A DNA stretch of 64,000 bases from SAR324 cluster bacterium (GCA_002995645.1 PUHO01000018.1:1-64000), one strand, 5' to 3'. Shown: positions 1 through 8,461, counted from the first letter of the stretch. Numbers and translations are program-made. The notes: generated by a model from the letters alone, not told the origin.

Positions 1-24
1 AAATGGTATATACAATTAAAATAA
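1..24 (+). CDS. 3' end of a probable ABC importer substrate-binding protein (partial) or a further copy of the 115-bp repeat
   Basis: The first 24 bases read KWYIQLK followed by TAA. The same end is repeated three times in the tandem repeat that follows, where more of the protein is visible (WFLGDLAWILHDD, then a basic stretch). A C-terminus of this kind resembles the last helix and tail of FecB/BtuF-type periplasmic binding proteins, and a FecCD permease and its ATPase follow, so I infer the operon's binding protein. It could equally be one more repeat copy whose parent gene lies further left. Confidence 0.4.
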   Translation, partial: KWYIQLK

Positions 25-27
25 ACC

Positions 28-372
28 GTAAAGATTAGAACCGTTTAAACCGCAATGGTTTTTAGGCGATCTCGCGTGGATATTACATGATGACAAAATG
101 AAGCACTATAAACCGAAATGGTATATACAATTAAAATAAACCGTAAAGATTAGAACCGTTTAAACCGCAATGGTTTTTAGGCGATCTCGCGTGGATATTA
201 CATGATGACAAAATGAAGCACTATAAACCGAAATGGTATATACAACTAAAATAAACCGTAAAGATTAGAACCGTTTAAACCGCAATGGTTTTTAGGCGAT
301 CTCGCATGGATATTACATGATGACAAAATGAAGCACTATAAACCGAAATGGTATATACAACTAAAATAAACC
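28..372 (+). repeat. Three tandem copies of a 115-bp unit spanning the upstream gene end and a decayed permease start
   Basis: Copies at 28-142, 143-257 and 258-372 are nearly identical (differences such as ctcgcg/ctcgca and caatta/caacta). Each contains an open stretch of 35 codons (32-139 in the first copy) ending in the same residues as the fragment at 1-24. Because 115 is not a multiple of three, each copy lies in a different frame. Each unit begins with gtaaagattagaaccg, matching the permease start atgaaaattagaaccg except for three transitions that destroy the ATG. The unit therefore spans the original gene junction, and the copies carry inactivated permease starts. Confidence 0.85.
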
Positions 373-1389
373 ATGAAAATTAGAACCGTATCTTTTTTTA
401 TTATTACAACCTTGCTTGTGATAGCTCTCATTATACTTCGTTTGTGTTGGGGGAACGTTTCTTTTTCCCTTAGCGATTTGTTTGCTATTCTTTCAGGCAG
501 CGCGAAACTAGATAAAACGGCGTATATTATTTTAGTACACCTTCGCTTTCCCGTTATCATTGCAACAGTGCTTGGCGGGGCGGCTTTGTCTGTTAGCGGT
601 TTACAAATGCAAGCTCTGTTTCAAAATGCCTTAGCCGATCCTTTCATTCTTGGCATTAGCTCGGCAAGCGCGCTTAGTACGCTTGTGTTTCTTCTTTTAA
701 GCACTCACTTTGAAGCTATTGCTCTCTTGGGGAGTTACGGCAATATTATAAGCTCCGCTATTTTTACGACAGTTGTATTAAGCTGTATTTTATTATTTGA
801 TTATAAAACAAGACGTCCTGAATCGTTACTTCTCATTGGCGTTATGATTGGTTTTGCTATAACAAGTGTTACTAGCATTTTAATTTACCTTGCGCCGCCA
901 ATGCAAAGGAATGACTACCTACTTTGGGTTTTTGGTAGTTTCTCAAGGATAACGTTAAATGAAGTCCCGTATTTTGCTAGTTTTATTACTATAGGATTAC
1001 TTTTATCTTTATTGTTAAGTTACGTATTAAATCTTTTTTTACTAGGCAAAGATTACGCTGTTTCGTCCGGCGTTTCTTTTGCAAAAATACAAATATTAAT
1101 ATTAATTAATACGTTTCTTCTCACTGGTGTAACAACCGCCTTTTGCGGACCGATTGGCTTTGTTGGTTTAGCTGTTCCCCATATGGCAAGGAAGTTGTTA
1201 GCAACTTGGAATCATAAACTCCTTGTTCCGGCTTGTATGCTATTTGGTGCTTTTGTCATGTTACTTAGCGATATGATTGCTTCTTTACCTTATTTACGTA
1301 TTAGCTTGCCTGTAAGTAGTGTAACCGCCTTACTTGGCGCGCCTTTAATGATATTTTTATTATGGAATAATCACCGTGTCAAACTCTAG
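373..1389 (+). CDS. FecCD/BtuC-family ABC transporter permease (iron, haem or cobalamin type)
   Basis: This 338-residue polytopic membrane protein has about ten hydrophobic segments and the family's conserved cytoplasmic loop, GPIGFVGLAVPHMARK, around residues 259-274, which contacts the ATPase. The family moves iron chelates, haem or vitamin B12 from a periplasmic binding protein through the inner membrane. The ATG follows the last 115-bp repeat copy directly, three bases after a stop codon and without a clear Shine-Dalgarno, so translation may be coupled to the upstream gene. It overlaps the ATPase gene by 14 bp. The neighbouring exbB-exbD-tonB support a TonB-dependent substrate, but the sequence does not tell which. 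Confidence 0.88.
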   Translation: MKIRTVSFFIITTLLVIALIILRLCWGNVSFSLSDLFAILSGSAKLDKTAYIILVHLRFPVIIATVLGGAALSVSGLQMQALFQNALADPFILGISSASALSTLVFLLLSTHFEAIALLGSYGNIISSAIFTTVVLSCILLFDYKTRRPESLLLIGVMIGFAITSVTSILIYLAPPMQRNDYLLWVFGSFSRITLNEVPYFASFITIGLLLSLLLSYVLNLFLLGKDYAVSSGVSFAKIQILILINTFLLTGVTTAFCGPIGFVGLAVPHMARKLLATWNHKLLVPACMLFGAFVMLLSDMIASLPYLRISLPVSSVTALLGAPLMIFLLWNNHRVKL

Positions 1390-2185
1390 CCCTCTCTTGT
1401 ATACAAAAGATTTAGTTTGTGGGTATACAAAAAAAAAGCAATTAGATTTTCATTTTAAAGTTAATCATATATCACTTGAACAAGGCAAGCTTAACGTGTT
1501 ACTTGGGCAAAACGGCACGGGAAAAACAAGTTTATTACGTACCTTGCAAGGTCTAGTTAAACCGCTTAACGGACAGGTTTTTTTATGTAACAAACCTATA
1601 TCTCATTTTGCAAGAAAAGAAATAGCTAAAACAATGGCTTTTGTAACGACAAATAACCTAGCCGTTTCTATGAGTGTGAAAGAGTTAATAGGACTAGGAC
1701 GTTATCCCTATACCAACCTTTGGGGGCGTTTACAAGCAAAAGACGAAGAAATAATTAACCATTGCTTAGATTCGCTAAGTCTACAAGCCTTTGCAAATAA
1801 ACCACTATCGCAACTGAGTGACGGACAAAGACAAAAAGTAATGATTGCAAGAGCATTAGCGCAAGAACCGTCTTTATTACTCTTAGACGAGCCAATAGCG
1901 TTTCTTGATTGGGTTGCAAGGCGTTTTATTATGGAAAGTTTACAAGCTATTGTAAAAGAAAAAAACATTGCCGTTCTTGTATCATTACATGATATCCCGC
2001 TAGCGATGCAATATGCAGACAAGATATTTTTAATGCCAAACGAAGTAAACAAAGAAATGTGGCAAGGAACAAAGACAGATCTAATACAAGGCAATCGATT
2101 GCAACAAAGTTTCCCTTTAATGACAGAGGCAGATAGTGTATATATAAAGAATACAGTATTATCTTCTTTATCGCAACAAGGTTAA
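1376..2185 (+). CDS. FecE/BtuD-type ABC transporter ATP-binding protein
   Basis: This 269-residue cytoplasmic ATPase powers the preceding permease. Walker A is GQNGTGKT at residues 44-51, the ABC signature is LSDGQ at about 147-151 (S-D-G instead of S-G-G), Walker B is LLLLDEP at about 168-174, and the switch histidine lies in LHD near 204. It starts with GTG inside the end of the permease gene, a 14-bp overlap typical of translational coupling. The exbB gene starts one base after its stop. Family membership is clear; the cargo (iron, haem or B12) is inferred from context only. Confidence 0.9.
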   Translation: MSNSSPLLYTKDLVCGYTKKKQLDFHFKVNHISLEQGKLNVLLGQNGTGKTSLLRTLQGLVKPLNGQVFLCNKPISHFARKEIAKTMAFVTTNNLAVSMSVKELIGLGRYPYTNLWGRLQAKDEEIINHCLDSLSLQAFANKPLSQLSDGQRQKVMIARALAQEPSLLLLDEPIAFLDWVARRFIMESLQAIVKEKNIAVLVSLHDIPLAMQYADKIFLMPNEVNKEMWQGTKTDLIQGNRLQQSFPLMTEADSVYIKNTVLSSLSQQG

Positions 2186-2186
2186 T

Positions 2187-2801
2187 ATGATATATTTATT
2201 ACAGCAAGGCGGCGCTTTATTATATGTCTTACTCTTCTTATCTTTCATTACAACGTGGATAACGTTACAACAAAGCTTTATCATATGGCGTTTACGTTTA
2301 CAAAACGTACAAGTAAACTTATTTCAAACTATAGTAAACCAAGCTTACACAAAGGAAATCTGCTATATGAAAATCAAAGAAGAAATACAAAGACAAAGCA
2401 GGTTGCAAAGTTTTGCTTTAGCTTTACAACAAGAAGGCAAAAGCGATTCGTTTGAAGAAATACTAGGCTTACAGCTGGAAGAAAGCTTGTCTATACATGA
2501 TACGTCTATGTCTATATTACGTTTTATTATGCGTATTGCTCCGCAAGTGGGGCTTCTGGGCACTGTGCTAGGTATGTCTTTTTCTTTTTATAAAATTGCT
2601 TCTATTCAAGAAGCTGTAACGCCTTATTTAATTTCCGGCGGTATCTGGAAAGCTTTATTAACTACCATTGCCGGTTTGATTGTTTCACTAGCAACCGCTC
2701 TTTGTTTGTTTACATTAGAATACTTTATAGATAAACAAAGAAAACAAATGACTAAACTTGCTAATGAGTTTGTTTTTCTTTATAAGAAAAAATATGCTTA
2801 A
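2187..2801 (+). CDS. exbB: ExbB/TolQ/MotA-family proton-channel protein
   Basis: At 204 residues it has one membrane segment near the N-terminus (about 7-29), a cytoplasmic region and two close segments in the second half. The conserved GLLGTVLGMSFSF motif opens the second segment. With ExbD it forms the proton channel that energises TonB and so outer-membrane uptake. It is shorter than E. coli ExbB (244). Its last codons overlap the exbD start by 8 bp. Because a TonB gene follows, ExbB rather than TolQ is the likelier assignment. Confidence 0.87.
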   Translation: MIYLLQQGGALLYVLLFLSFITTWITLQQSFIIWRLRLQNVQVNLFQTIVNQAYTKEICYMKIKEEIQRQSRLQSFALALQQEGKSDSFEEILGLQLEESLSIHDTSMSILRFIMRIAPQVGLLGTVLGMSFSFYKIASIQEAVTPYLISGGIWKALLTTIAGLIVSLATALCLFTLEYFIDKQRKQMTKLANEFVFLYKKKYA

Positions 2802-3189
2802 CTTTCAAAAAAAACAAGATCGTGCTTTTGATCTAGATTTAACCGCTTTAATTGACGTTATTTTTTTGTTGTTATTATTTTTTATCTTAACGGCAGCGTC
2901 TAATCCGCTTGGATTAAAGCTTAATCTTCCTAAAGAGCAAGGTTCGTCTGTAAAAGAAAAATATATACAAATACAAATCAAACAAAGCGGTTCTTTTTTT
3001 CTTAATAAAAAGCAAATAGGAAAGCAAGCACTAGCTCATTTTTTAGTAACCGTTCCTAAAACTAAATTGATTTTGATTACCGCCGATAAAAAGGCGTCTT
3101 ACGAGTACGTTGCCGACTTGCTTGCTTTACTAGAAAAGCAAAAGTTAACAAGAATCACACTTGAAACGGCAACGAAACAACGTAAGTAA
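2794..3189 (+). CDS. exbD: ExbD/TolR-family protein
   Basis: I chose the ATG at 2794, which overlaps the exbB stop, over an upstream ATG at 2758; it gives 131 residues, the normal length for ExbD, and the expected short cytoplasmic N-terminus. A single membrane helix at about 17-38 contains the essential aspartate (D21 in LTALIDVIFLL) that carries protons. The rest is the periplasmic domain. It partners ExbB and TonB, whose gene begins eight bases downstream. Confidence 0.88.
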   Translation: MLNFQKKQDRAFDLDLTALIDVIFLLLLFFILTAASNPLGLKLNLPKEQGSSVKEKYIQIQIKQSGSFFLNKKQIGKQALAHFLVTVPKTKLILITADKKASYEYVADLLALLEKQKLTRITLETATKQRK

Positions 3190-3197
3190 GAATCGAT

Positions 3198-3905
3198 TTG
3201 TTAATACAAAAGTATAGTATGGAGCAAAAAACAACTGTTTTTACAGCGAATCAAAAAGAATGGAAACGAGTAAAGCTAGGTAGTTTCTTAGTTACTTGCA
3301 TGCTATACGGGAGTATAGCGTTGCTAGGGTACGGACATAGTAAGAAAATAGGCTTACAATATAAACTAACGAAGAAAATTGCCCCGCAGATCAGCGTATT
3401 TCATATAAATTATAGAGAAAGCAAAGTAAGTCAACTAAGGCAAAAGAAAGCAACGGCTTCTAGTGTGTCGGCGTCTTCACTAGCAAAAAAAGGAATAGGT
3501 CATAAGAAAATAGTAAAGAAACAAGCTACAGAAAAAGAAATAGCAAACAAAGAAACAAAAGAAAAAGGGGAAACAACAAAGCAAACGCCTAAAAGCAAAG
3601 TATGGATCGAAAAGCAATTTGCCACAACCTACCCTAAGTCATTTCAAAAAATGCAATTATATTTGAAAATACATAAACACTACCCCTTTTTAGCCAAACA
3701 AAGAGGGATTCAAGGAGTGGTACAACTTCAAATACAAATAAATAAAGAAGGCAAATTAAAGCAAGCAAGCATAATCAAATCTAGTGAATACGCTATTTTA
3801 GACAAGGCGGCGATTAAACTAGTGAAAGGAGCGTTTCCTTTAGAGAGAACGCAAGATACGGTTACCTTTACTATGCAAGTAAGCTATGCTTTGCAAGCAA
3901 ACTAA
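3198..3905 (+). CDS. tonB: TonB energy-transducing protein
   Basis: The 235-residue product has a membrane anchor at about 27-47, a long Lys/Gln/Thr/Glu-rich periplasmic linker (about 75-140, instead of the usual Pro-rich one), and a C-terminal TonB fold with the conserved YPFLAKQRGIQG and GVVQLQIQINKEG stretches. TonB links ExbB/ExbD to outer-membrane receptors. The start is uncertain: TTG at 3198 or ATG at 3219 seven codons later. No TonB-dependent receptor gene is visible in the window. The last third of the gene is echoed just downstream (3932-4064). Confidence 0.85.
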   Translation: MLIQKYSMEQKTTVFTANQKEWKRVKLGSFLVTCMLYGSIALLGYGHSKKIGLQYKLTKKIAPQISVFHINYRESKVSQLRQKKATASSVSASSLAKKGIGHKKIVKKQATEKEIANKETKEKGETTKQTPKSKVWIEKQFATTYPKSFQKMQLYLKIHKHYPFLAKQRGIQGVVQLQIQINKEGKLKQASIIKSSEYAILDKAAIKLVKGAFPLERTQDTVTFTMQVSYALQAN

Positions 3906-3931
3906 TTAAGGTTATAGCAAGCAAGTCACAT

Positions 3932-4064
3932 ACAAATTACAACAAGCAAAATCTAGTGAGTACGCTATTTTAGACAAGGCAGCGATTAAACTAGTGAAGG
4001 GAGCGTTCCCTTTAGAGAGAAAGAGAACGCAAGATACGGTTACCTTTACTATGCAAGTAAGCTA
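3932..4064 (+). pseudogene. Duplicated 3' end of tonB
   Basis: From about 3932 the sequence repeats tonB codons from roughly position 3755 onward with high identity (atctagtgagtacgctattt, then gacaaggcagcgattaaact). It has scattered transitions and a six-base insertion (agagaaagagaacg against agagaacg), and ends at caagtaagctag beside the asd stop. It has no start codon or ribosome-binding site. It is a truncated tandem copy, not a gene. Confidence 0.85.
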
Positions 4065-4065
4065 G

Positions 4066-5082
4066 TTACGCTTTAAGCTTATTATTTTTAATAAGTAGTT
4101 CCGCAATTTGAATTGCATTAAGCGCTGCACCTTTGTAAAGTTGATCGGCAACAACCCAAAAAGCAAGCCCATTTTGCGAAGCAAGATCTTCTCTAATACG
4201 TCCTACGTAAGTTGGAAAGGTTTCCACAATTTCAGCCGGCGTAGGATAGCCGCCGCTTTCCCTTGTGTCTTGTACAACAACACCTTCGGCTTTACTAAGG
4301 ATTTGCTTTGCTTCTTCAGCAGTAAGCTTTTTCTCTGTTTCAATTTGTACTACTTCCGAATGCGCGCGCATAACAGGGACACGAACGCAAGTTGCGCTTA
4401 CTAATAAATCAGGTAACGACATGATTTTACGCGTTTCATTTACCATCTTCATTTCTTCTTTTGTATAGCCGTTATCTTGGAAAACGTCAACATGTGGCAA
4501 CACGTTAAAAGCAATAGGAACAGGGTATACTTCGTGTTTCATTGGCTCGTTCTTAACGAACGATTGGACTTGCGTTTCTAGTTCTTTCATGGCATTCGCA
4601 CCGGTACCGGAAACAGATTGATAAGTCGCAACAATCACTTTTTTCAAATTCGCAACGCGATGTAACGGTTCAAGAGCAACTACCATTTGAATAGTCGTAC
4701 AATTAGGATTAGCAATAATTCCTTGATGTTGGAAAGCAGCTTCCGGATTCACTTCCGGAACAACTAAAGGCACGTTTTCGTCTAAGCGAAACGCACTTGA
4801 ATTATCAATAACAACAGCGCCGTTTTTTGCAGCAATAGGCGCGAATTCTAAAGAACGCTCAGCACCGGCAGAGAAAAAAGCAATATCAACGTCTTTAAAC
4901 GAATCTTTCGTTAAAGTTTCAACTGTCAACTCTTGATTATTAAAAACTATTTTTTTACCTTGCGATCGTTTTGACGCAAGTAATTTTAAGTTAGCAATAG
5001 GAAAGTTTCTTTTTTCAAGGAGGTCTAAAAAGGCAGCTCCCACAGCGCCTGTAGCGCCAGCAATAGCAACATTAAATTTCAT
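4066..5082 (-). CDS. asd: Aspartate-semialdehyde dehydrogenase
   Basis: This 338-residue enzyme reduces aspartyl phosphate to aspartate semialdehyde (EC 1.2.1.11), the branch point to lysine/diaminopimelate, threonine and methionine. The NADP loop GATGAVG is at 9-15, the catalytic cysteine is C128 in NPNCTT, and the substrate-binding R-V-P-V-M-R-A-H region is present. Length is normal for the family. It is a single gene, convergent with tonB and separated from it only by the duplicated tonB tail. DAP supply fits the cell-wall synthesis seen elsewhere (PBP1a). Confidence 0.95.
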   Translation of the reverse strand: MKFNVAIAGATGAVGAAFLDLLEKRNFPIANLKLLASKRSQGKKIVFNNQELTVETLTKDSFKDVDIAFFSAGAERSLEFAPIAAKNGAVVIDNSSAFRLDENVPLVVPEVNPEAAFQHQGIIANPNCTTIQMVVALEPLHRVANLKKVIVATYQSVSGTGANAMKELETQVQSFVKNEPMKHEVYPVPIAFNVLPHVDVFQDNGYTKEEMKMVNETRKIMSLPDLLVSATCVRVPVMRAHSEVVQIETEKKLTAEEAKQILSKAEGVVVQDTRESGGYPTPAEIVETFPTYVGRIREDLASQNGLAFWVVADQLYKGAALNAIQIAELLIKNNKLKA

Positions 5083-5400
5083 GTGTAGGTTTAGATAAAA
5101 GTTAAAGTAATAAAATAAAAAGGATACAGATTATTTCATAACACAAAAGATATGTGTTTGTATATCATAAAAATAAAGATTTACAACTTAAGAATAAAAA
5201 GTTTTTATATTTTTGATAAAATTAAAAATAAAATAAAACAAAAAATCGTATTTTAAAGAGTGTAAAATAAATAAATATATCTTGACAAGAAAGTAACGGC
5301 TTTATATACTTACACGTAAATAGATGCAAAATGAAACAGTGTTTATTTATTGTTAAAAAATAAATAAATATATCATAAATTTTAATGGAATGTGTTTTAG
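5083..5400. other. AT-rich intergenic region between asd and the glucuronate operon
   Basis: About 318 bases with no plausible gene. It separates divergent transcription units and must hold the asd promoter (minus) and the uxu promoter at 5282-5310. The string aaataaataaatatatc occurs twice, near 5265 and 5358. Confidence 0.7.
5282..5310 (+). promoter_or_regulatory. Sigma-70-type promoter upstream of the uxu region
   Basis: TTGACA at 5282-5287 and TATACT at 5305-5310 are separated by exactly 17 bp, close to the consensus. It lies about 90 bp upstream of the truncated uxuB copy and would have served uxuB before that partial duplication arose. Confidence 0.6.
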
Positions 5401-5619
5401 ATGTTGTTAATAAACAAAGCGAATTTAACTAGGTTAGGCAAAAAATTTATTGTTCCAAGTTATGACAGAGAAAAGTTGCAAACCAGCATATTACATATGG
5501 GAACCGGTGCCTTTCATAGAGCGCGCCAAGCTTATATTAACGAGCAATATATTAAACAAACAGGCGATTTAAAATGGGGAATCGTTGGATCTGATTTAAT
5601 GAGCGCAACGTTAGCTTAG
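5401..5619 (+). pseudogene. Truncated 5' copy of uxuB (72 codons)
   Basis: From about residue 14 onward this ORF matches the N-terminus of the intact uxuB 474 bp downstream almost residue for residue (one clear change: HRARQAY for HRAHQAY) until ATLA, where it stops at TAG at the break point. It covers only the first part of the dinucleotide-binding fold and has no substrate or catalytic residues. The near-identity suggests a recent partial duplication or continuing gene conversion. It could still be translated as a leader peptide; nothing in the sequence proves that. Confidence 0.85.
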
Positions 5620-5677
5620 GTATACATAAAAATAATACGCAAAAAAACAAGTGAATTTGTGCTCTTCTTTTTATTTT

Positions 5678-5704
5678 TGAAAATCATTTTCATATGATGA
5701 AAAT
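5678..5704. promoter_or_regulatory. Overlapping inverted repeats upstream of uxuB (possible operator)
   Basis: TGAAAATCATTTTCA at 5678-5692 is a near-perfect palindrome, overlapped by attttcat-atg-atgaaaat at 5686-5704. The arms look like an operator, for instance for a Fur- or GntR-type regulator, but no regulator gene is nearby and the region is AT-rich, so chance is possible. Confidence 0.3.
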
Positions 5705-5734
5705 AAAAACGAGTACTGTCTTCTTTTGCTCATA

Positions 5735-5762
5735 TTGTCCTATAAATCTAGGACAATTTTTG
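5735..5762 (+). terminator. Rho-independent terminator before uxuB
   Basis: The arms ttgtccta (5735-5742) and taggacaa (5749-5756) pair perfectly over 8 bp around a six-base loop and are followed by TTTTT. It would end transcripts from the promoter at 5282 after the truncated uxuB copy, or act as an attenuator. Confidence 0.6.
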
Positions 5763-5774
5763 TAAAATATATAA

Positions 5775-5875
5775 TTCTTGCTGGCAAATATAGTACTTAT
5801 ACTTTGCAAACAAGGTTATTGTTTACATGCCGTACTAGTACTATAGTTAAACTAGATAATTTACAAACCTTGTTT
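5775..5875 (+). promoter_or_regulatory. Candidate promoters and inverted repeat directly upstream of uxuB
   Basis: Two -35/-10 pairs with 17-bp spacing are visible: TTCTTG(5775)-TATACT(5798) and TTGTTT(5819)-TATAGT(5842). A 10-bp inverted repeat, aaacaaggtt at 5808-5817 and aaccttgttt at 5866-5875, brackets the second pair and could be a pair of regulator half-sites. Since a terminator lies just upstream, the operon probably starts here. Confidence 0.45.
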
Positions 5876-5886
5876 TACTAAGAAAT

Positions 5887-7362
5887 ATGAAAAGAAATGA
5901 ATTTTTGTTAGGCGAAAAATTTATTGTTCCAAGTTATGACAGAGAAAAATTACAAACTAGCATATTACATATGGGAACCGGCGCCTTTCATAGAGCGCAC
6001 CAAGCTTATATTAACGAGCAATATATTAAACAAACAGGCGATTTAAAATGGGGAATCGTTGGATCTGATTTAATGAGCGCAACGTTAGCAGCTAAACTGA
6101 AAGAACAAGATTATTTATATACGTTAGTAACAAAAGGCGCCAAGCAAGATGATATTACGATTATAGGCTGTATTAAAGATATGTACGTAGGCGTGCATAA
6201 TTCACAAGCATTGCTTGCAAAAATGTGTGATCCGTCTATACGTATTGTTACTTTAACGATTACCGAGAAAGGTTATTACAGAAAGGACAAGCAAAGTATT
6301 CAAATAGATAACGAAGCGATTCAACATGATTTACAAAATCCAAACGAACCAAAAACGGCAATTGGCTACCTTGTTCATGCACTAGATATAAGGCGTAAAA
6401 ATAGCATTTTGCCTTTTACTCCGCTTAGTTGTGATAATTTACCTCAAAACGGCGCTACCTTAAAAGCAATGGTATTATCTTTTGCAAAAGAATATAACCA
6501 AGAATTGTATCAATGGATAAAAGAAAACGTCCCGTTTCCTTGTTCTATGGTAGACCGTATTACGCCGGCAACAACGCAAGAAGATATTGAAAAACTAGAA
6601 AAAACAGGAATCCAAGATGCCGCGCCTGTGGTAACAGAACCTTTTTTACAATGGGTAATAGAAGATAAGTTCGTTAACGGGCGACCAGATTGGGATATAT
6701 TGGATTCAGTGCAATTCGTTAAAGACGTTGCCGTATTTGAAGAAATGAAACTACGACTACTTAACGGGACGCATTCAACGCAAGCCTATCTTGGCTATTT
6801 AGCAAAGTATCCTTATATTGCAACCTGCATGCAAGATCTTTCGTTGCAAAAGCTAATACGAACTATGATGGATACGGATATTACGCCTTCTTTAACTTGC
6901 CCGCCTGGCATTAACCTAGATAAATATAAAGATTCGTTAATCGAACGTTATAAAAATCCTTCTATTTGTCATAGAACGTGGCAAATTGCTATGGACGGAA
7001 GTGAAAAACTACCGCAACGTATTTTAAATCCAATAAGGGAACAACTTGCTAAAAACAAGTCTATTACCTATCTTTCTTTAGCTGTTGCCGCTTGGATTCG
7101 TTATGTTAGCGGTATTGACGAAGACAATAATAAAATTGACGTTAGAGATCCTTTAGCAGATGAGCTACGCGCTATAGCGGAAAAATACGAATATAATAAA
7201 AATATAAACGATATGTTACAAGCTTATTTGAATATAGAGTCTATATTTTCTAGCGATTTACCGCAAAATGAAAAATTTGTTTCTTCCGTTACGTCTTGGC
7301 TTACTAAGTTGTACGAAGAAGGCGCGCGAGTTGTTATTGCAAAAGCGGCAACTCAAATTTAA
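5887..7362 (+). CDS. uxuB: D-fructuronate (mannonate) oxidoreductase
   Basis: The 491-residue product belongs to the polyol/mannitol dehydrogenase family. It reduces fructuronate to mannonate with NADH (EC 1.1.1.57), the second step of glucuronate catabolism. The N-terminal fold carries HMGTGAFHRAHQ (about 28-39), and the catalytic segment KLRLLNGTHS supplies K288, N293 and H296 by analogy with mannitol 2-dehydrogenase. UxaB (tagaturonate reductase) is in the same superfamily, but adjacency to uxuA favours UxuB. First gene of an operon running to the TRAP transporter, with uxaC behind a possible attenuator. Confidence 0.9.
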   Translation: MKRNEFLLGEKFIVPSYDREKLQTSILHMGTGAFHRAHQAYINEQYIKQTGDLKWGIVGSDLMSATLAAKLKEQDYLYTLVTKGAKQDDITIIGCIKDMYVGVHNSQALLAKMCDPSIRIVTLTITEKGYYRKDKQSIQIDNEAIQHDLQNPNEPKTAIGYLVHALDIRRKNSILPFTPLSCDNLPQNGATLKAMVLSFAKEYNQELYQWIKENVPFPCSMVDRITPATTQEDIEKLEKTGIQDAAPVVTEPFLQWVIEDKFVNGRPDWDILDSVQFVKDVAVFEEMKLRLLNGTHSTQAYLGYLAKYPYIATCMQDLSLQKLIRTMMDTDITPSLTCPPGINLDKYKDSLIERYKNPSICHRTWQIAMDGSEKLPQRILNPIREQLAKNKSITYLSLAVAAWIRYVSGIDEDNNKIDVRDPLADELRAIAEKYEYNKNINDMLQAYLNIESIFSSDLPQNEKFVSSVTSWLTKLYEEGARVVIAKAATQI

Positions 7363-7404
7363 ATAAAACTTATTTTGTAATCATATATTTGTGAGTTATA
7401 TAAC

Positions 7405-8451
7405 ATGGAAATTACTTTTAGATGGTACGGTGAAAACGACCCTGTTACATTAGAAAACATTAAACAAGTTCCAGTCCTTAAAGGCATTGTTACTTCTTTT
7501 TTTGATATTCCTATTGGAGACGTGATCCCCTATGAAACAATTATAGATCGAAAAAGAAAAATAGAAGAACATGGATTGCGTTTTTCTGTATTAGAAAGCA
7601 TTAACGTACATGAAGATATAAAATCAGGAAAGCCAACAAGAGATAAATGGATTGCAAACTACTGCGAGAGTATTCGCAACATGGGGAAAGCAGGCATTAA
7701 AATCTTATGTTATAACTTTATGCCTGTGTTTGATTGGACAAGATCTGATTTAAATCGAGAATTAAGCGACGGGTCACATGCCTTGTCTTACCAAGCAAAA
7801 GAATTACAATCTTTAAATATTGAAAAACTTTCAAAAATGGATTTGCCTGCATGGGTACCTTATTCATTTGACGAGTTAAAGCAATGGCTTGCTTTATATC
7901 AAAATATTAGTGAAGAAACAATCTGGTCTAATCTAGCCTATTTTTTAAAGAAAGTAATACCGGTAGCCGAAGAAGCCGGCGTTGTAATGGCGATTCATCC
8001 GGACGATCCGCCTGTTTCCGTTTTTGGGTTACCACGTATTATACGTAGCTTTGAAGCGTTAAAACGACTTACTGAATTAGTTGACTCAAAAGCAAACGGC
8101 ATTACCTTATGTAGCGGTTCTTTAGGACCGAATAAAAACGTTGATTTGCCGAAAGCGATTCGCTATTTTGGCGAGAAAGGTCGTATTCACTTTGGACATG
8201 TTCGTAACGTAAATCGCTTGCCTAGCGGAGAATTTGATTTTCATGAAGCTGCGCACGTCTCTAGTAGCGGTTCGTTAGATATGTATGAAATCATGAAAGC
8301 TTATGCTGATATTAATTTCCAAGGACCTATTCGTCCGGATCATGGTCGTAAAATTTGGGGTGAAACAGGTCTTCCGGGCTACGGTTTATTTGATCGCTCT
8401 TTAGGGGCTATGTATTTAGCCGGTCTTTGGGAAGCTATAATTAAAAAATAA
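7405..8451 (+). CDS. uxuA: Mannonate dehydratase
   Basis: The 348-residue enzyme dehydrates D-mannonate to 2-keto-3-deoxygluconate (EC 4.2.1.8). Family signatures are visible: MEITFRWYGENDPVTL at the start, IHPDDPP in the middle, a CSGSLG segment, and the conserved RPDHGR region before a GLPGYG segment near the C-terminus. It is of the short form, below the 394 residues of E. coli UxuA. It follows uxuB by 42 bp, so UxaC, UxuB and UxuA together give a full route from glucuronate to KDG. KDG kinase and aldolase are not in the window. Confidence 0.93.
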   Translation: MEITFRWYGENDPVTLENIKQVPVLKGIVTSFFDIPIGDVIPYETIIDRKRKIEEHGLRFSVLESINVHEDIKSGKPTRDKWIANYCESIRNMGKAGIKILCYNFMPVFDWTRSDLNRELSDGSHALSYQAKELQSLNIEKLSKMDLPAWVPYSFDELKQWLALYQNISEETIWSNLAYFLKKVIPVAEEAGVVMAIHPDDPPVSVFGLPRIIRSFEALKRLTELVDSKANGITLCSGSLGPNKNVDLPKAIRYFGEKGRIHFGHVRNVNRLPSGEFDFHEAAHVSSSGSLDMYEIMKAYADINFQGPIRPDHGRKIWGETGLPGYGLFDRSLGAMYLAGLWEAIIKK

Positions 8452-8461
8452 AAGGTAGCGT

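Noticed and set aside
28..372. 115-bp direct repeats as a possible CRISPR array or replication-origin iterons
   Set aside because: The units are contiguous without unique spacers, and each encodes the same gene end, so they are tandem gene-end duplications.
336..560. Minus-strand ORF over the permease start
   Set aside because: It is antisense to a clear membrane-protein gene and the repeats, with no ribosome-binding site or recognisable domain.
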